A stretch of 64,000 nt of DNA from an uncultured Pelagibacteraceae bacterium (GTDB taxonomy: Bacteria > Pseudomonadota > Alphaproteobacteria > Pelagibacterales > Pelagibacteraceae). The stretch lies in the NCBI GenBank assembly GCA_902630665.1, contig CACOVP010000003.1, positions 17,905 through 81,904 on the forward strand. The letters run 5' to 3'. The notes beneath the pieces are model-generated. The model was not told the origin of the DNA. It worked only from the letters and a program-made list of their open reading frames with translations, and did not search any database. Shown here one piece after another: positions 8,899 to 18,345 of the stretch (position 1 is its first letter; every line of letters begins with the position of its first letter). The translations under genes were made by a program, and so were the position numbers.

Positions 8899-9944
8899 CT
8901 AAAAGCCCCCCAGTTAAGTTTTAATTTCTTATCCTGCACAATGGCATTAATCATAGCAAGCATAAGAGGTAATTTTTTTTCACTAAAGTCTTCATTAACT
9001 TTTTTTGCAATTTCCTTAGCTAGATCTGCGCCTTCAACAGTCACTTTACTCATTTTAGTTTTTTTAGCTTCTGAAAAAGTTAATCCTTCACCAATGTAAG
9101 CGCCCATTTTTGCATTTCTTCCGCCTCCTGAACTTACATAAAGATCTCCAAGTCCAGCAAGTCCCCTTACTGTCTCTTTTTTCCCTTTTAAGTGTTCCAC
9201 AAATATTTCCATCTCATGTATTGATTGTTTAATTAATGCCGAAGCAGTGTTCAAATAATTTTTTTCTCTAATTTCATCTGAGATATCAGAGCTACATAAA
9301 CCTTTAGCTGCCCCTACAGCCATAGAAAAAATATTTTTGATAGCAGCAGATACTTCTACTCCATTTAAATCATCAGAATAAGACGTGTGATAATAATCAG
9401 TATTAAGCATATCAGCTATTTCTTTTGCGGTTTTTAATTTCTTATTTGCTATTACCACACTACTATGAACTTTATTAGCTAAACCAGTTGCTAAACATGG
9501 TCCACCCACTGCTGAAATGTTTAATTTTGAGCTTCCCCTCTCTATTAATAATCTCTCAAGTTTATCTACTAATAGTTCGTATTGATTTTTGTAAATGCTT
9601 AAACCTTTTGTGAGCATTAATAATTTTGGAACTGTTTTACCTTTAAATATTCTACTTAATTGGTCTGCTACCCATTCTATACCTTTCGAGCTTATTCCAA
9701 GTACAATTAAATCTACATTTGACATTAAAAGCTCATCAAATTTTTCATACTTAAATATTTTTACTTTGTCAGGCATTTCTATGCCTAAACTTGAGTGTGA
9801 ATTTTTATTCTTTTTTAAATTATCAATGAATTCATTTTCTAGATGTGTCCCAACTATACTTGTATCATGGTTATTGTCTAAACATGGCAAAGAGAAAGCC
9901 GAACCCATTGCACCTGCACCTATAATTATTATCTTTGACATCAA
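8895..9944 (-). CDS. gpsA: Glycerol-3-phosphate dehydrogenase [NAD(P)+]
   Basis: Interconverts dihydroxyacetone phosphate and sn-glycerol-3-phosphate, the backbone of phospholipids. The Rossmann fingerprint GAGAMG (9-14) starts the protein, and the C-terminal all-helical domain carries the conserved segments NLNGVEVSAAIKN-like (LNGVEVSAAIKNIFSMAVG) and GLAGLGDLYVSSGGGRN with the substrate-binding Arg-Asn. Length 349 is normal for GpsA. The gene sits between trkH and the glycerol kinase group with 4-base overlaps. It could therefore serve phospholipid synthesis, or oxidise imported glycerol-3-phosphate; direction is not visible from sequence. Confidence 0.9.
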   Translation of the reverse strand: MMSKIIIIGAGAMGSAFSLPCLDNNHDTSIVGTHLENEFIDNLKKNKNSHSSLGIEMPDKVKIFKYEKFDELLMSNVDLIVLGISSKGIEWVADQLSRIFKGKTVPKLLMLTKGLSIYKNQYELLVDKLERLLIERGSSKLNISAVGGPCLATGLANKVHSSVVIANKKLKTAKEIADMLNTDYYHTSYSDDLNGVEVSAAIKNIFSMAVGAAKGLCSSDISDEIREKNYLNTASALIKQSIHEMEIFVEHLKGKKETVRGLAGLGDLYVSSGGGRNAKMGAYIGEGLTFSEAKKTKMSKVTVEGADLAKEIAKKVNEDFSEKKLPLMLAMINAIVQDKKLKLNWGAFR

Positions 9945-11353
9945 TCTTTAAATAGTAATTTTTTGAAAATTAAAAAAATAGATATTAACTCAATTTTCCC
10001 TATAATCATAAAAATAATTAAACTTATTTTTGACGATAATAACAAGTTATTAAATTCTAATTTCCCTAAACCATACATCTCAGAATTTACAGTATTAGTT
10101 AAAGTCAAAATAGATAATTTAAAAGACCTTTCAAAACCAATTTCATCTAAAACTAAAAAGCTTGATAAAATAAACAAACTTATGAAAAAGGATATAAATA
10201 TTAAAAAAGATATTTTGACACTTTCGTCTGTTATTTTGTTTTCTGAATTAAATATTGTTTTATTTATTACACTATTTGGGCTTATTAGTTTAAATATTTC
10301 AGAAGATGTTATTTTTAAAAGTATATAAAATCTACTAAATTTAATTCCAGAGGAATTTGAAACTAAAGATCCACCTATTATTGTTATTAAGAGAAAATAT
10401 AAACCTAAATTATTATTTCCTTCCAGTAAGGTTATACCTGAGTTAGCAAAACTACTCATGACGCTTATAATAATATCAAAAGCATCAAAACTGTTAAAAT
10501 AAACCATTAATATAAATAATAGAGATATTCCAATTAAATAAAGGTCCTCGTTATGATTTTTAAGGAGTATTTTTTTATTATAAATATTAAATATCAAATA
10601 AAAATTTAACATTGATAAAAGTAAAGAAAAAATTAATACGATTTTCTGTAGATTTGTAGATATAATTTCATTTAAATTATTTGAAGGTAAAAATCCTCCG
10701 TTTGATATTAATGACATTGTTAGATTTAAAGAATTAAAAAGTCTAACACCTGAAATATTCAAAAGAGTTATTAATATTAAACTTGAAACACAATATATTA
10801 TAAATATTTTTAAAATATTGTTTTGAATATTTTCCCTAGACTTTAAATTGCTATCACCACAATAAGTTAAATTTGTCATTTTATAATTAAACCCTGAATT
10901 AGAAAAAACCAAAATTAAAAAAAATAGAAAATATAATCCTCCAATCCATTGAGATGAGGATCTCCAAAGAATTAGTGTTGGATCAAGATATTTTATATTG
11001 TTAAATATTGAGAATCCTGTACCAGTCAATCCTGAAATGGATTCAAAAAATGCATTTGCAAAAGTAATTTTAAAATTACTCAAATAAAACGGTATAGAAA
11101 CTAAAAAACCTAGAATTAAATATAAAGCTATAACCAAAACTAGTTGATCAATAAAATTTATTTTTTTATTTGATTTCCTGCCAATTAAGTAAAATCCAGA
11201 GCTAAAAATTATAGATAATAATAAAGTTAAAAAGTAAGAGTTAATACTCAAAAAATAATCAAAATAAGAGGCATATAGAATATTAATAAAAGCTAATAGA
11301 CTTAACGGTATACAAAAAAGCCCTAAATAAAAGCTGATACTTTTTAAATTCAT
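9941..11353 (-). CDS. trkH: Trk-type potassium uptake membrane subunit
   Basis: Potassium channel-like subunit of the Trk system, 470 residues and almost entirely hydrophobic with about 10-12 membrane spans. The pore-like segments SISGLTGTGFSIF and SLISNGGFLPSNN, and later SSFANSGITLL, correspond to the selectivity-filter glycines of TrkH. It follows trkA by 5 bases and overlaps gpsA by 4. The protein would form the K+ path that TrkA gates by binding nucleotides. Confidence in family is high from the filter repeats and the trkA neighbour. Confidence 0.9.
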   Translation of the reverse strand: MNLKSISFYLGLFCIPLSLLAFINILYASYFDYFLSINSYFLTLLLSIIFSSGFYLIGRKSNKKINFIDQLVLVIALYLILGFLVSIPFYLSNFKITFANAFFESISGLTGTGFSIFNNIKYLDPTLILWRSSSQWIGGLYFLFFLILVFSNSGFNYKMTNLTYCGDSNLKSRENIQNNILKIFIIYCVSSLILITLLNISGVRLFNSLNLTMSLISNGGFLPSNNLNEIISTNLQKIVLIFSLLLSMLNFYLIFNIYNKKILLKNHNEDLYLIGISLLFILMVYFNSFDAFDIIISVMSSFANSGITLLEGNNNLGLYFLLITIIGGSLVSNSSGIKFSRFYILLKITSSEIFKLISPNSVINKTIFNSENKITDESVKISFLIFISFFISLFILSSFLVLDEIGFERSFKLSILTLTNTVNSEMYGLGKLEFNNLLLSSKISLIIFMIIGKIELISIFLIFKKLLFKD

Positions 11354-11358
11354 TAAAT

Positions 11359-12732
11359 TTAAATAGAACCTAAACTAAAGATACTTTCAACGGCTTTAAG
11401 TTGCTCTCTTTTCGCTAAAAAAACAACTAAGTCATCTTTTTCGAAAATAAAATTTGACCTTGGAATGATTACTTTATCTTTTCTAACGATTGCTCCAATT
11501 CTAATATCTTCCGGTAAATTCGAGTCTCTAATTTGTTTATTAAGCAACTCAGATTTTTCTAGTATTTTTGCTTCGATGAACTCGTATTCACCGTCCAAAA
11601 CTGAGTAAACTGTACCAATTGTACCTCGGTGAACGTGTTCCATTATTCTTGAAACTGTGGTCATTCTTGGATCAACTAAATCATCTATGTTTAATGAGTC
11701 TTGCAGAAGATTGTAGTTAGATTTGTTAACTATGGCTATTGTCCGCTTTTTTAATCCTGATTTTTCTGCTAAAACGCACGCCATCATATTATTTTCATCA
11801 TCATTAGTTAAAGCTAGAACTGTCTCTGATCCTTCAAGATTTGCCTCCTTGAGTATTTCTTCATCCAAACCATCGCCATTTAGAACAATTGAAGAAGATA
11901 ATTCGTTCGCTAATTCTTCTGCTCTTTTTTTATCCTTTTCTATTATTTTTATTCTTATATCTTCGAAATTTTTTTCTAACATTTTTGCTAAGTTTAATCC
12001 TATATTTCCACCGCCAATAATTAAAACATTTTTGGAGATTTTCTCATCGTGACCAAAAGCTTTAAGGATAGCATTAAGCTGATCGCTGCTTACTACTAAG
12101 TATACATTATCATTTTCAAGCATTTGATCATTTTTTTTTAAGTATATAAATTTATCTTTTCTAAGGGCTCCAACTATGTTTGCTTTAAAATCTGGATATT
12201 TTTCAGTTAATTTTTTTAAAGGAATATTTTTTATAGGGCAGTTTTTTTCTATGGAAATTTCGAGCATTTTAACTTTATTTTTTCCAAAAGGGACATTATC
12301 AAGAGCGCCCGGTGCCTCTAATCTTCTATACAAGGACTTTGCAACTTCTATTTCTGGAGAAATTATTACGTCAATAGGAATATTAGATTTGTTGTATAAT
12401 TTTCCCCATTTTCCATCTAAAAATTCTTTAGTCCTAATTCTGGCAATTTTTTTAGAAACATTAAATAATGAACTAGCTAATTGACAAACAATCATATTTG
12501 TTTCATCGTTTTTAGTTACAGCTATGATCATATCCGCTTTCTCTGCACCAGCATTTTCTAAAACATTCGGTAACGTAGCTCTACCTACTATACCTTTAAC
12601 ATCTTGGGTATCGTTAATTTTTTTTATATCTTCAGAAGATTGATCTACCACTGTTACTGAATGACCTTGGGAAGATAATTGTTTACTTATTGAAAAGCCG
12701 ACCTTGCCAGCCCCACATATGATTATATTCAT
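11359..12732 (-). CDS. trkA: Trk potassium uptake regulatory subunit
   Basis: Cytoplasmic NAD/ATP-binding regulator of Trk, 457 residues with the usual duplicated layout: RCK_N with GAGKVG (7-12), RCK_C, a second RCK_N starting at IGGGNIGLNLA (about 236) and a final RCK_C. The gene lies 1 base after ntrX and 5 before trkH. The ntrX-trkA adjacency is a common alphaproteobacterial arrangement. Confidence 0.95.
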   Translation of the reverse strand: MNIIICGAGKVGFSISKQLSSQGHSVTVVDQSSEDIKKINDTQDVKGIVGRATLPNVLENAGAEKADMIIAVTKNDETNMIVCQLASSLFNVSKKIARIRTKEFLDGKWGKLYNKSNIPIDVIISPEIEVAKSLYRRLEAPGALDNVPFGKNKVKMLEISIEKNCPIKNIPLKKLTEKYPDFKANIVGALRKDKFIYLKKNDQMLENDNVYLVVSSDQLNAILKAFGHDEKISKNVLIIGGGNIGLNLAKMLEKNFEDIRIKIIEKDKKRAEELANELSSSIVLNGDGLDEEILKEANLEGSETVLALTNDDENNMMACVLAEKSGLKKRTIAIVNKSNYNLLQDSLNIDDLVDPRMTTVSRIMEHVHRGTIGTVYSVLDGEYEFIEAKILEKSELLNKQIRDSNLPEDIRIGAIVRKDKVIIPRSNFIFEKDDLVVFLAKREQLKAVESIFSLGSI

Positions 12733-12733
12733 T

Positions 12734-14107
12734 TTAATTTATTCCTTTAATTCCTAAAGATTTTAGTTTTCTGTGAAGAGCAGATCTCTCCATTCCAATA
12801 AAATCAGCTGTTTTAGAGATATTGCCGTGATTTTTTTTTAGTTGAGTTATAAGATATTCTTTTTCAAAATGCTCTCTAGCCTCTTTCAATGGTGATGTTA
12901 AAGATCTTTCTAGTAAATTTTTATTTGTCAATGATCTAGATGAAGGATTTAAAATATCGTCTATTAATTTATTAATATTTTCTTTAGACTCATTTCCTGA
13001 TAAAATTGTAATTCTTTCAACTAAATTACGTAACTCCCGAACATTTCCGGGCCAATTATAAGTAAACAAACTATCATTATTAATATCTATTTTTGGTTGT
13101 TGCACTCCATTAATTTCTGATAATTTTTCTTTAAAATATTTGATTAGTAAAGGAATATCTTCTGTTCTTGAATTCAATGGTGTTAATTCAATTGGCATAA
13201 CATTTAATCTATGAAATAAGTCCTCTCTAAATTTCTTTACTTCAACTAGATCATTTAAGTCTTTTGATGTTGATGATATAAGCCTAATATTTACGTTTAT
13301 ATCTTTTTTGCCATTTAACCTTTTGAATTTTTGATCTATCAAAACTCTCAATATGTTCGCTTGTGTATCAAAAGGTATCTCAGAAACTTCATCGATCAAT
13401 AATGTTCCTTTGTTTGCTCTTTCTAAGGCACCAAATGAAATATTTCCATCTTCAAATTCTTCACCAAAAAGCTCTTTTTCATAGGTATTTTCTTTGAGTA
13501 AAGCAGCATTAATAATTACAAAAGGTTCAGATGATCTTGAAGAGTTTTTATGTATTTTTCTCGCGACTAATTCTTTTCCGCTACCTGTTGGTCCAGAAAT
13601 TAATACCCTACTTTCTGAAGAAGAGAGTTTATCTATAATTTTCTTTACTTTAAGTATGGCTGGACTATTTCCAATTAATTCAAATGAATGAAATAGTTTG
13701 TTTTCAATAATATTTTTTTCTTTTTTGAGTTCGAAAGACTCGAAGGCTCTATTTATATAATTTAATAATTTATCTAAGGAAAATGAAGCACCTTTTTCCA
13801 TGAATTCATATGCGCCTAACCTTAATGACTCTAAAGCTATTTGAACTGTCGCATGTCCCGAAATCATTATTACTGGCAACAATTTGTTTTTTTTCATAAT
13901 CATTTTTAACAAATCTATTCCATCTTTATCTGGTTTATCTAATTTAATATCTATAATTGCTAAATCAGGTAATTTTTTTTGTATCTCATAAGTTGCTTGA
14001 TCATAATTAGCAGCAGATCTTATCTCAAAATTTTTCTCTTTTAAGATGTTGCAAATTAAATTTCTTATATCTGGATTGTCGTCAATTACTAATATCTCTT
14101 TTTGCAT
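12734..14107 (-). CDS. ntrX: NtrX-type response regulator with AAA+ and Fis domains
   Basis: Partner of NtrY, 457 residues. The receiver domain (1-120) has the acidic pocket DD (9-10) and the phosphoacceptor D53. The AAA+ domain follows with Walker A GPTGSGKE, the segment LIDEVSEIP as Walker B, and a C-terminal Fis-type helix-turn-helix (NISKTADFIGMERSALHRKL). The sigma54-contacting GAFTGA loop that should follow ELFG is not present; the stretch reads EEFEDGNISFGALERA. This resembles other alphaproteobacterial NtrX proteins and suggests a sigma54-independent regulator. It probably responds to nitrogen or redox state. Confidence 0.93.
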   Translation of the reverse strand: MQKEILVIDDNPDIRNLICNILKEKNFEIRSAANYDQATYEIQKKLPDLAIIDIKLDKPDKDGIDLLKMIMKKNKLLPVIMISGHATVQIALESLRLGAYEFMEKGASFSLDKLLNYINRAFESFELKKEKNIIENKLFHSFELIGNSPAILKVKKIIDKLSSSESRVLISGPTGSGKELVARKIHKNSSRSSEPFVIINAALLKENTYEKELFGEEFEDGNISFGALERANKGTLLIDEVSEIPFDTQANILRVLIDQKFKRLNGKKDINVNIRLISSTSKDLNDLVEVKKFREDLFHRLNVMPIELTPLNSRTEDIPLLIKYFKEKLSEINGVQQPKIDINNDSLFTYNWPGNVRELRNLVERITILSGNESKENINKLIDDILNPSSRSLTNKNLLERSLTSPLKEAREHFEKEYLITQLKKNHGNISKTADFIGMERSALHRKLKSLGIKGIN

Positions 14108-15881
14108 CAGCTTTAGGTAGTGAAATACTAATTATTACTCCTCTTTCCTTTTTATTATTTTTAATTGAAAAATTACCCGAATGCTCGTTAATTATTTTTG
14201 ATACTATCGGCAATCCTAAACCCGTTCCAGTTTTTTTTGTTGTAAAATAAGGGGTCATTGCTTTTCTTGCGTCTGATATACCTGGTCCATTGTCTGTCAA
14301 TCTACAGACTATATAGTCGTTATTGCTATTAATTTCTATGTCAATATTACCTTTAAAATTAAGGTTTTTTTTATTTATATCCTTGAAAGCTTCTTCTGAA
14401 TTTTTAATAAGATTAATAAAAACTCTATTAAGCTGATCTTCATCTCCGAAAATAAATTGCTGTTTAGTTTTTAAAGTGAGGGTTATAGAGTTCTTAGATG
14501 TCATTTTAATAAATTCTAAAGATTTTTTGACAATTTCAATTATATCAATTTTCTTTAGTATTGGTCTTGGCATTCTGGCAAAATTAGAAAACTCATTAAC
14601 AAGTTTTTCTATATCTTTAATTTGGCGATTTATTGTTTCCAAATATTTTTCAAATTCTTGTTCATAATTATTTAATTTCCCTTTATATTTTTCTCTCAAA
14701 CTATCTATTGACAGTTGAATTGGCGTAAGAGGATTTTTAATTTCATGAGCTAATTTTCTTGCCACAGTTTCCCAGGCTTCGTGTCTTTCGTTAATCAATA
14801 ATTTATCTTGTTGTTCTTTTAATCTTTCAATCATTGAGTTAAAGTTTTTATTCAATTGTTTAAATTCCTCATCAGTTTCAAGTTCAGGCACCTTTACATC
14901 TAACGCGCCTTTACTAATCGAGTCTGAGGCACCGATTAAATTTACTATCGGTTTAGTAAGTCTGGACGCAAATGTAATTGCAATTGACGTTGATAGAAAT
15001 AATAATAATGTAACAACTATTATATAAATAATAGCAAAAGTGACCTTTATGCCTGTTTGACTATTTTCTACTGAATAATAAAAACTTACAGCTTGTTCAG
15101 TTTCATTCAAATAACGTAAAATTTCACTATCTATGTTACGTGAAATATAAAGATAGGTATCGACTAAAGAATTTAATTTAGTCATTGCAGTTGTTTTGTT
15201 TTCTAAATTGTTTGAAATAAAAACTGGTTTACCTTCTAAGACCTGCTCATAATCTTCATCTGAAGGAACAACAAACTCTTCGGTAATATCTCTCACGTCC
15301 GAGAGCAAAATATTACCCAAACTATCGATTAAATATACATCATCTATTCTTCTTAAAATTTTCTCTGACCTCATAATATTTTTAAATCGATTTGGATTAG
15401 AAAAATAAAAATTTGATGCTCTATTTAAACCAACGCTCATTAAAATGACATCAGACAATACGTTTTCTTTACTTTCATCTAAATAATTTTTTGCTACGTC
15501 ATAAGAATTATTTACAGCTTTAGTGATTTGCTTATCAAAATAATTCTGAATTCCAAAATTAAAAATGAATAAAGAAAATATAGCTACTACAAGTGAAGGT
15601 ATAACCGTAAATAAAGAAAAGACAGAAATATATTTTAAGTTGGTTTGAGCCCCTTTTTTATTTTTCTTTCCAGTATAATAAAATCTATAAAAATTTTTGA
15701 AAATAAGGCTAAAAAATATTAAAAGTAAAAAAATATCGATTATGAGTAAAGTTTGTAGGTTTTCATCTGTTAAAGGAACAAAACCCTCATTAATAAATGT
15801 TAAAAAAGTTACTATCCCCATAAAAATACATAAAAATGAGGATAAAATTATCCAGTTAAAATTTTTAATAATTTTAAACAT
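14082..15881 (-). CDS. ntrY: NtrY-type membrane sensor histidine kinase, lacking PAS
   Basis: Sensor kinase of 599 residues, shorter than typical NtrY (about 700-780). Three N-terminal membrane spans (about 8-30, 42-60, 85-112), an extracytoplasmic domain, a fourth span near 275-300 and a HAMP domain come first. The HisKA box ARKLAHEIKNPLTPIQLS follows the HAMP helix at once, so the PAS domain usual in NtrY is missing. The ATPase part shows the N box (INLIKNSEEAF), DNGPGIS and GTGLGLPIV. It overlaps ntrX by 26 bases and is divergent from ispDF across 48 bases. No ntrBC genes are next to it. Confidence 0.92.
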   Translation of the reverse strand: MFKIIKNFNWIILSSFLCIFMGIVTFLTFINEGFVPLTDENLQTLLIIDIFLLLIFFSLIFKNFYRFYYTGKKNKKGAQTNLKYISVFSLFTVIPSLVVAIFSLFIFNFGIQNYFDKQITKAVNNSYDVAKNYLDESKENVLSDVILMSVGLNRASNFYFSNPNRFKNIMRSEKILRRIDDVYLIDSLGNILLSDVRDITEEFVVPSDEDYEQVLEGKPVFISNNLENKTTAMTKLNSLVDTYLYISRNIDSEILRYLNETEQAVSFYYSVENSQTGIKVTFAIIYIIVVTLLLFLSTSIAITFASRLTKPIVNLIGASDSISKGALDVKVPELETDEEFKQLNKNFNSMIERLKEQQDKLLINERHEAWETVARKLAHEIKNPLTPIQLSIDSLREKYKGKLNNYEQEFEKYLETINRQIKDIEKLVNEFSNFARMPRPILKKIDIIEIVKKSLEFIKMTSKNSITLTLKTKQQFIFGDEDQLNRVFINLIKNSEEAFKDINKKNLNFKGNIDIEINSNNDYIVCRLTDNGPGISDARKAMTPYFTTKKTGTGLGLPIVSKIINEHSGNFSIKNNKKERGVIISISLPKADAKRDISN

Positions 15882-15929
15882 CTGAAATAAGCATTAAATA
15901 TTTATATAAATATAATATAAGTTTATACC
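15882..15929. promoter_or_regulatory. Divergent ntrY / ispDF intergenic region
   Basis: Only 48 bases separate two divergent genes, so both promoters must lie here or inside the coding ends. A perfect -10 box TATAAT occurs at 15911-15916 on the plus strand, 13 bases before the ispDF ATG. No good -35 is visible, and the resulting leader would be only a few bases, so ispDF mRNA may be nearly leaderless. Confidence 0.4.
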
Positions 15930-17075
15930 ATGAGTTTATCTTTAATTATTCTTGCTGCAGGTAATAGCAAAAGATTTAGGTCCAAAATTGGCAAACCCTA
16001 CCAAAAAATAGGAGGCAAATCATTAATTGAAATAAATGTCATAAAAGCTCGAAAATTCGATCAAATTAAAAAAATTGTTCTTGTTTATAACAAAAGAGAC
16101 TTAAGTCGTGTCAAATCAATAAAGCTAAAAAATGTTCAGTTATTAACTGGAGGAAAAAATAGGCAACAATCTACCTTTAAAGCCCTAAGATATCTAACTA
16201 AAAGTAAAGGAATTACAAAAGTTTTAATTCATGATGTTGCAAGACCAAACTTTTCTGAAAAACTTCTTAGGTCAATTCTTAAAAATATCAAAATTTCGAA
16301 AGCAGTTGTACCTGTAGTTAATATTCAAGATGCATTAAAGCAAAAAATTGAATCAAGCAAGGAAGAGTACATTATTGGGAAAAATAGAGATCATTTTTTC
16401 TTAACGCAAACTCCCCAGGCATTTAATTTAAAAGAAATTTATCATCTACATAAAAATAATTTAGGCAAGTACAAAGATGATGATATTTCTTTATATATGG
16501 ATTTGAATAAAGTTAAGTTTATAGAAGGAGAAAAAAATAACTTTAAAATTACAGATTGGGCAGATTTTGAAAATCTAAAGAATATTTATAAATCTAAGCA
16601 GAGTGTTGGTATTGGATTTGATGTTCACAGATTAGTTCCTAAAAGAAAACTTTTTTTAGCTGGCTTAAAAATAAAGTCTAAACTAGGAACACTAGGACAT
16701 TCTGATGGTGATCCTGTTTTGCATTCAGTAACTGATGCAATTTTTGGAGCTTGTAAAATGGGAGATATTGGAGAAATGTTTTCTGATAAAAACAAAAAAT
16801 TTAAAAACATAAGATCAACTATTTTGCTTCAGCAAGTAATTGATATGATAAAGTTAAAAGGCTTCTTTGTTAATAACATCGATATCAATATTATTACTCA
16901 AACACCAAAAATTAAAAATATTAAAGATAAAATGATTAATAATATTTCTAAATTATGTGAAATTTCAAAAAATCAAATAAATATTAAAGGAAAGACAACT
17001 GAAAAGTTAGGTTTAATAGGAAAAGAAAAGGCCATTGCTTGCGAAACAATTTGTTCGGTTATAAAATATGATTAA
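15930..17075 (+). CDS. ispDF: Bifunctional IspD/IspF enzyme of the MEP isoprenoid pathway
   Basis: Fusion of 381 residues catalysing two MEP-pathway steps: CTP-dependent cytidylylation of methylerythritol phosphate (IspD) and cyclisation to MEcPP (IspF). The IspD half (1 to about 220) has the nucleotide loop LAAGNSKRF and the HDVARP segment. The IspF half (about 222-381) starts IGFDVHRLV, where D and H bind metal, and has the LGHSDGDPVLH motif and the C-terminal TTEKLG. The fused form is typical of alphaproteobacteria. It overlaps pgpA by 8 bases. The dusB-ntrBC genes that often separate it from ntrY in relatives are absent. Confidence 0.95.
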   Translation: MSLSLIILAAGNSKRFRSKIGKPYQKIGGKSLIEINVIKARKFDQIKKIVLVYNKRDLSRVKSIKLKNVQLLTGGKNRQQSTFKALRYLTKSKGITKVLIHDVARPNFSEKLLRSILKNIKISKAVVPVVNIQDALKQKIESSKEEYIIGKNRDHFFLTQTPQAFNLKEIYHLHKNNLGKYKDDDISLYMDLNKVKFIEGEKNNFKITDWADFENLKNIYKSKQSVGIGFDVHRLVPKRKLFLAGLKIKSKLGTLGHSDGDPVLHSVTDAIFGACKMGDIGEMFSDKNKKFKNIRSTILLQQVIDMIKLKGFFVNNIDINIITQTPKIKNIKDKMINNISKLCEISKNQINIKGKTTEKLGLIGKEKAIACETICSVIKYD

Positions 17076-17571
17076 AACTTTAAATTATTTAATTGTTACA
17101 TGTTTTGGAATTGGATCAATTAGATTTGCACCGGGGACAATAACATCTCTAATAACAACTGTTTTTTTATATAGCTTATTTCATATAATAAATCTATCGA
17201 ACAACACCATTCTAATAATTTTATTATTTGTTTTTATTTATTCTTTTTATGCAGTATCTGAATATATAAAACTTAGTGAAAATAAAGACCCTAAAGAAGT
17301 TGTTATAGATGAATTTATTGGACAATCTATTCCTATTTATCTTTATGAGATCTCACATAGAACAGTAAAAGATCCTCAAGAAGCAATGTTATTTTATTTG
17401 TATATTTTTATTCTATTTAGATATTTTGATATTAAAAAACCCTTCCCGATCAATTTTTTTGATAAAAAATTTAAAAATAGTTTTGGAGTAATAATAGACG
17501 ATGTAGTGGCTGGTTTATATGTAGTTCTAACATTGATAATCTTTATGATAATTAAATCTACGTTTTTGTAA
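17068..17571 (+). CDS. pgpA: Phosphatidylglycerophosphatase A
   Basis: Membrane phosphatase of 167 residues removing phosphate from phosphatidylglycerophosphate to give phosphatidylglycerol. The conserved N-terminal segment IRFAPGTITSL and the acidic motif VVIDEFIGQ are visible, with several membrane spans. It overlaps ispDF and touches the cinA-type gene (TAATG), so the three are one operon. Confidence 0.88.
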   Translation: MIKTLNYLIVTCFGIGSIRFAPGTITSLITTVFLYSLFHIINLSNNTILIILLFVFIYSFYAVSEYIKLSENKDPKEVVIDEFIGQSIPIYLYEISHRTVKDPQEAMLFYLYIFILFRYFDIKKPFPINFFDKKFKNSFGVIIDDVVAGLYVVLTLIIFMIIKSTFL

Positions 17572-18050
17572 TGAGTTTAAATAAAAAAATAGTTTTGTTG
17601 CTCAAAAGAAAAAGACTGAACATTGCTTTTGCTGAGTCATGTACTGGTGGAATGCTTTCTAGTTCTATTACGTCAGTAAGTGGATCATCAAAGGTATTTA
17701 CGATGGGATTAGTCACCTACGCAAATCAAGCCAAAACGAGTTTATTAAAAATTCATCCAAAAATAATAAAAAGATATGGAGCTGTAAGTGTTCAATGTTG
17801 TTTGGCTATGGTTAAGAACCTTAGTAAAATTAGCAAATCAAAAGTCTGTGTTTCAATAACGGGTATTGCTGGTCCTAAAGGAGGATCTAAACAAAAACCA
17901 GTTGGTTTGGTTTATATTGGGATAAAGGTCGGAAAAAAGGTTCTTGTAAATAAATGTAATTTTAAGAATAAAGGAAGAATTTTTATTCAAAAACAAACTG
18001 TAAAAAAAACTTTAAATCTATTAGTTCAATTGATTAAACGGGGTAGCTAA
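17571..18050 (+). CDS. pncC: CinA C-terminal domain protein (nicotinamide-nucleotide amidase)
   Basis: Stand-alone CinA C-terminal domain, 159 residues. The family signature FAESCTGGMLSSSIT, the segment GLVTYANQAK and SITGIAGPKGG are intact. Family members deamidate nicotinamide mononucleotide in NAD recycling. There is no N-terminal MoaB-like CinA domain. It starts on the last base of pgpA, and its end overlaps the convergent small membrane-protein gene by 17 bases. Confidence 0.88.
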   Translation: MSLNKKIVLLLKRKRLNIAFAESCTGGMLSSSITSVSGSSKVFTMGLVTYANQAKTSLLKIHPKIIKRYGAVSVQCCLAMVKNLSKISKSKVCVSITGIAGPKGGSKQKPVGLVYIGIKVGKKVLVNKCNFKNKGRIFIQKQTVKKTLNLLVQLIKRGS

Positions 18051-18345
18051 ACTCTGGGTTTACAATTACATCTAGAAGATGTGCAGTAAAACTGTTAAGC
18101 AATAAAAAAATTCCAAAAGCAGTTAAATAGAGTATAAAAACTAAAAAATTTCTAGCCCGTTTTCTTTGTAATAGTTGCTTATCTTCGGGAATCCATTCTT
18201 TAGTTTTAGACTTAAAATCATATGAAAACATCCAATAAGTAAGGTTAGTTTCGTTAGGGTCTCCTGTTCTAATTGTTTTAATATATGAAGATAAGAATTT
18301 AAAAGTTAAAATAAATAGAATTAATAAAGATGATATTGTAAACAT
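18034..18345 (-). CDS. Small two-span membrane protein, unknown function
   Basis: Protein of 103 residues that I do not recognise. One membrane span is at the very start (about 4-20) and a second at about 68-92, with a polar middle containing WMFSYDFKSKTKEWIPEDK and a basic QRKRAR patch. It begins immediately at the end of the ratA-like gene (shared base), so it is the last gene of the lipA-ratA run. The gene end is buried in the convergent cinA-type gene. Confidence 0.65.
   Translation of the reverse strand: MFTISSLLILFILTFKFLSSYIKTIRTGDPNETNLTYWMFSYDFKSKTKEWIPEDKQLLQRKRARNFLVFILYLTAFGIFLLLNSFTAHLLDVIVNPEFSYPV

Noticed and set aside
9963..10328. Plus-strand Ile/Lys-rich frame of 121 codons opposite trkH
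   Set aside because: Reverse-strand reading of the hydrophobic trkH gene, which AT-rich composition leaves open; composition is not protein-like.
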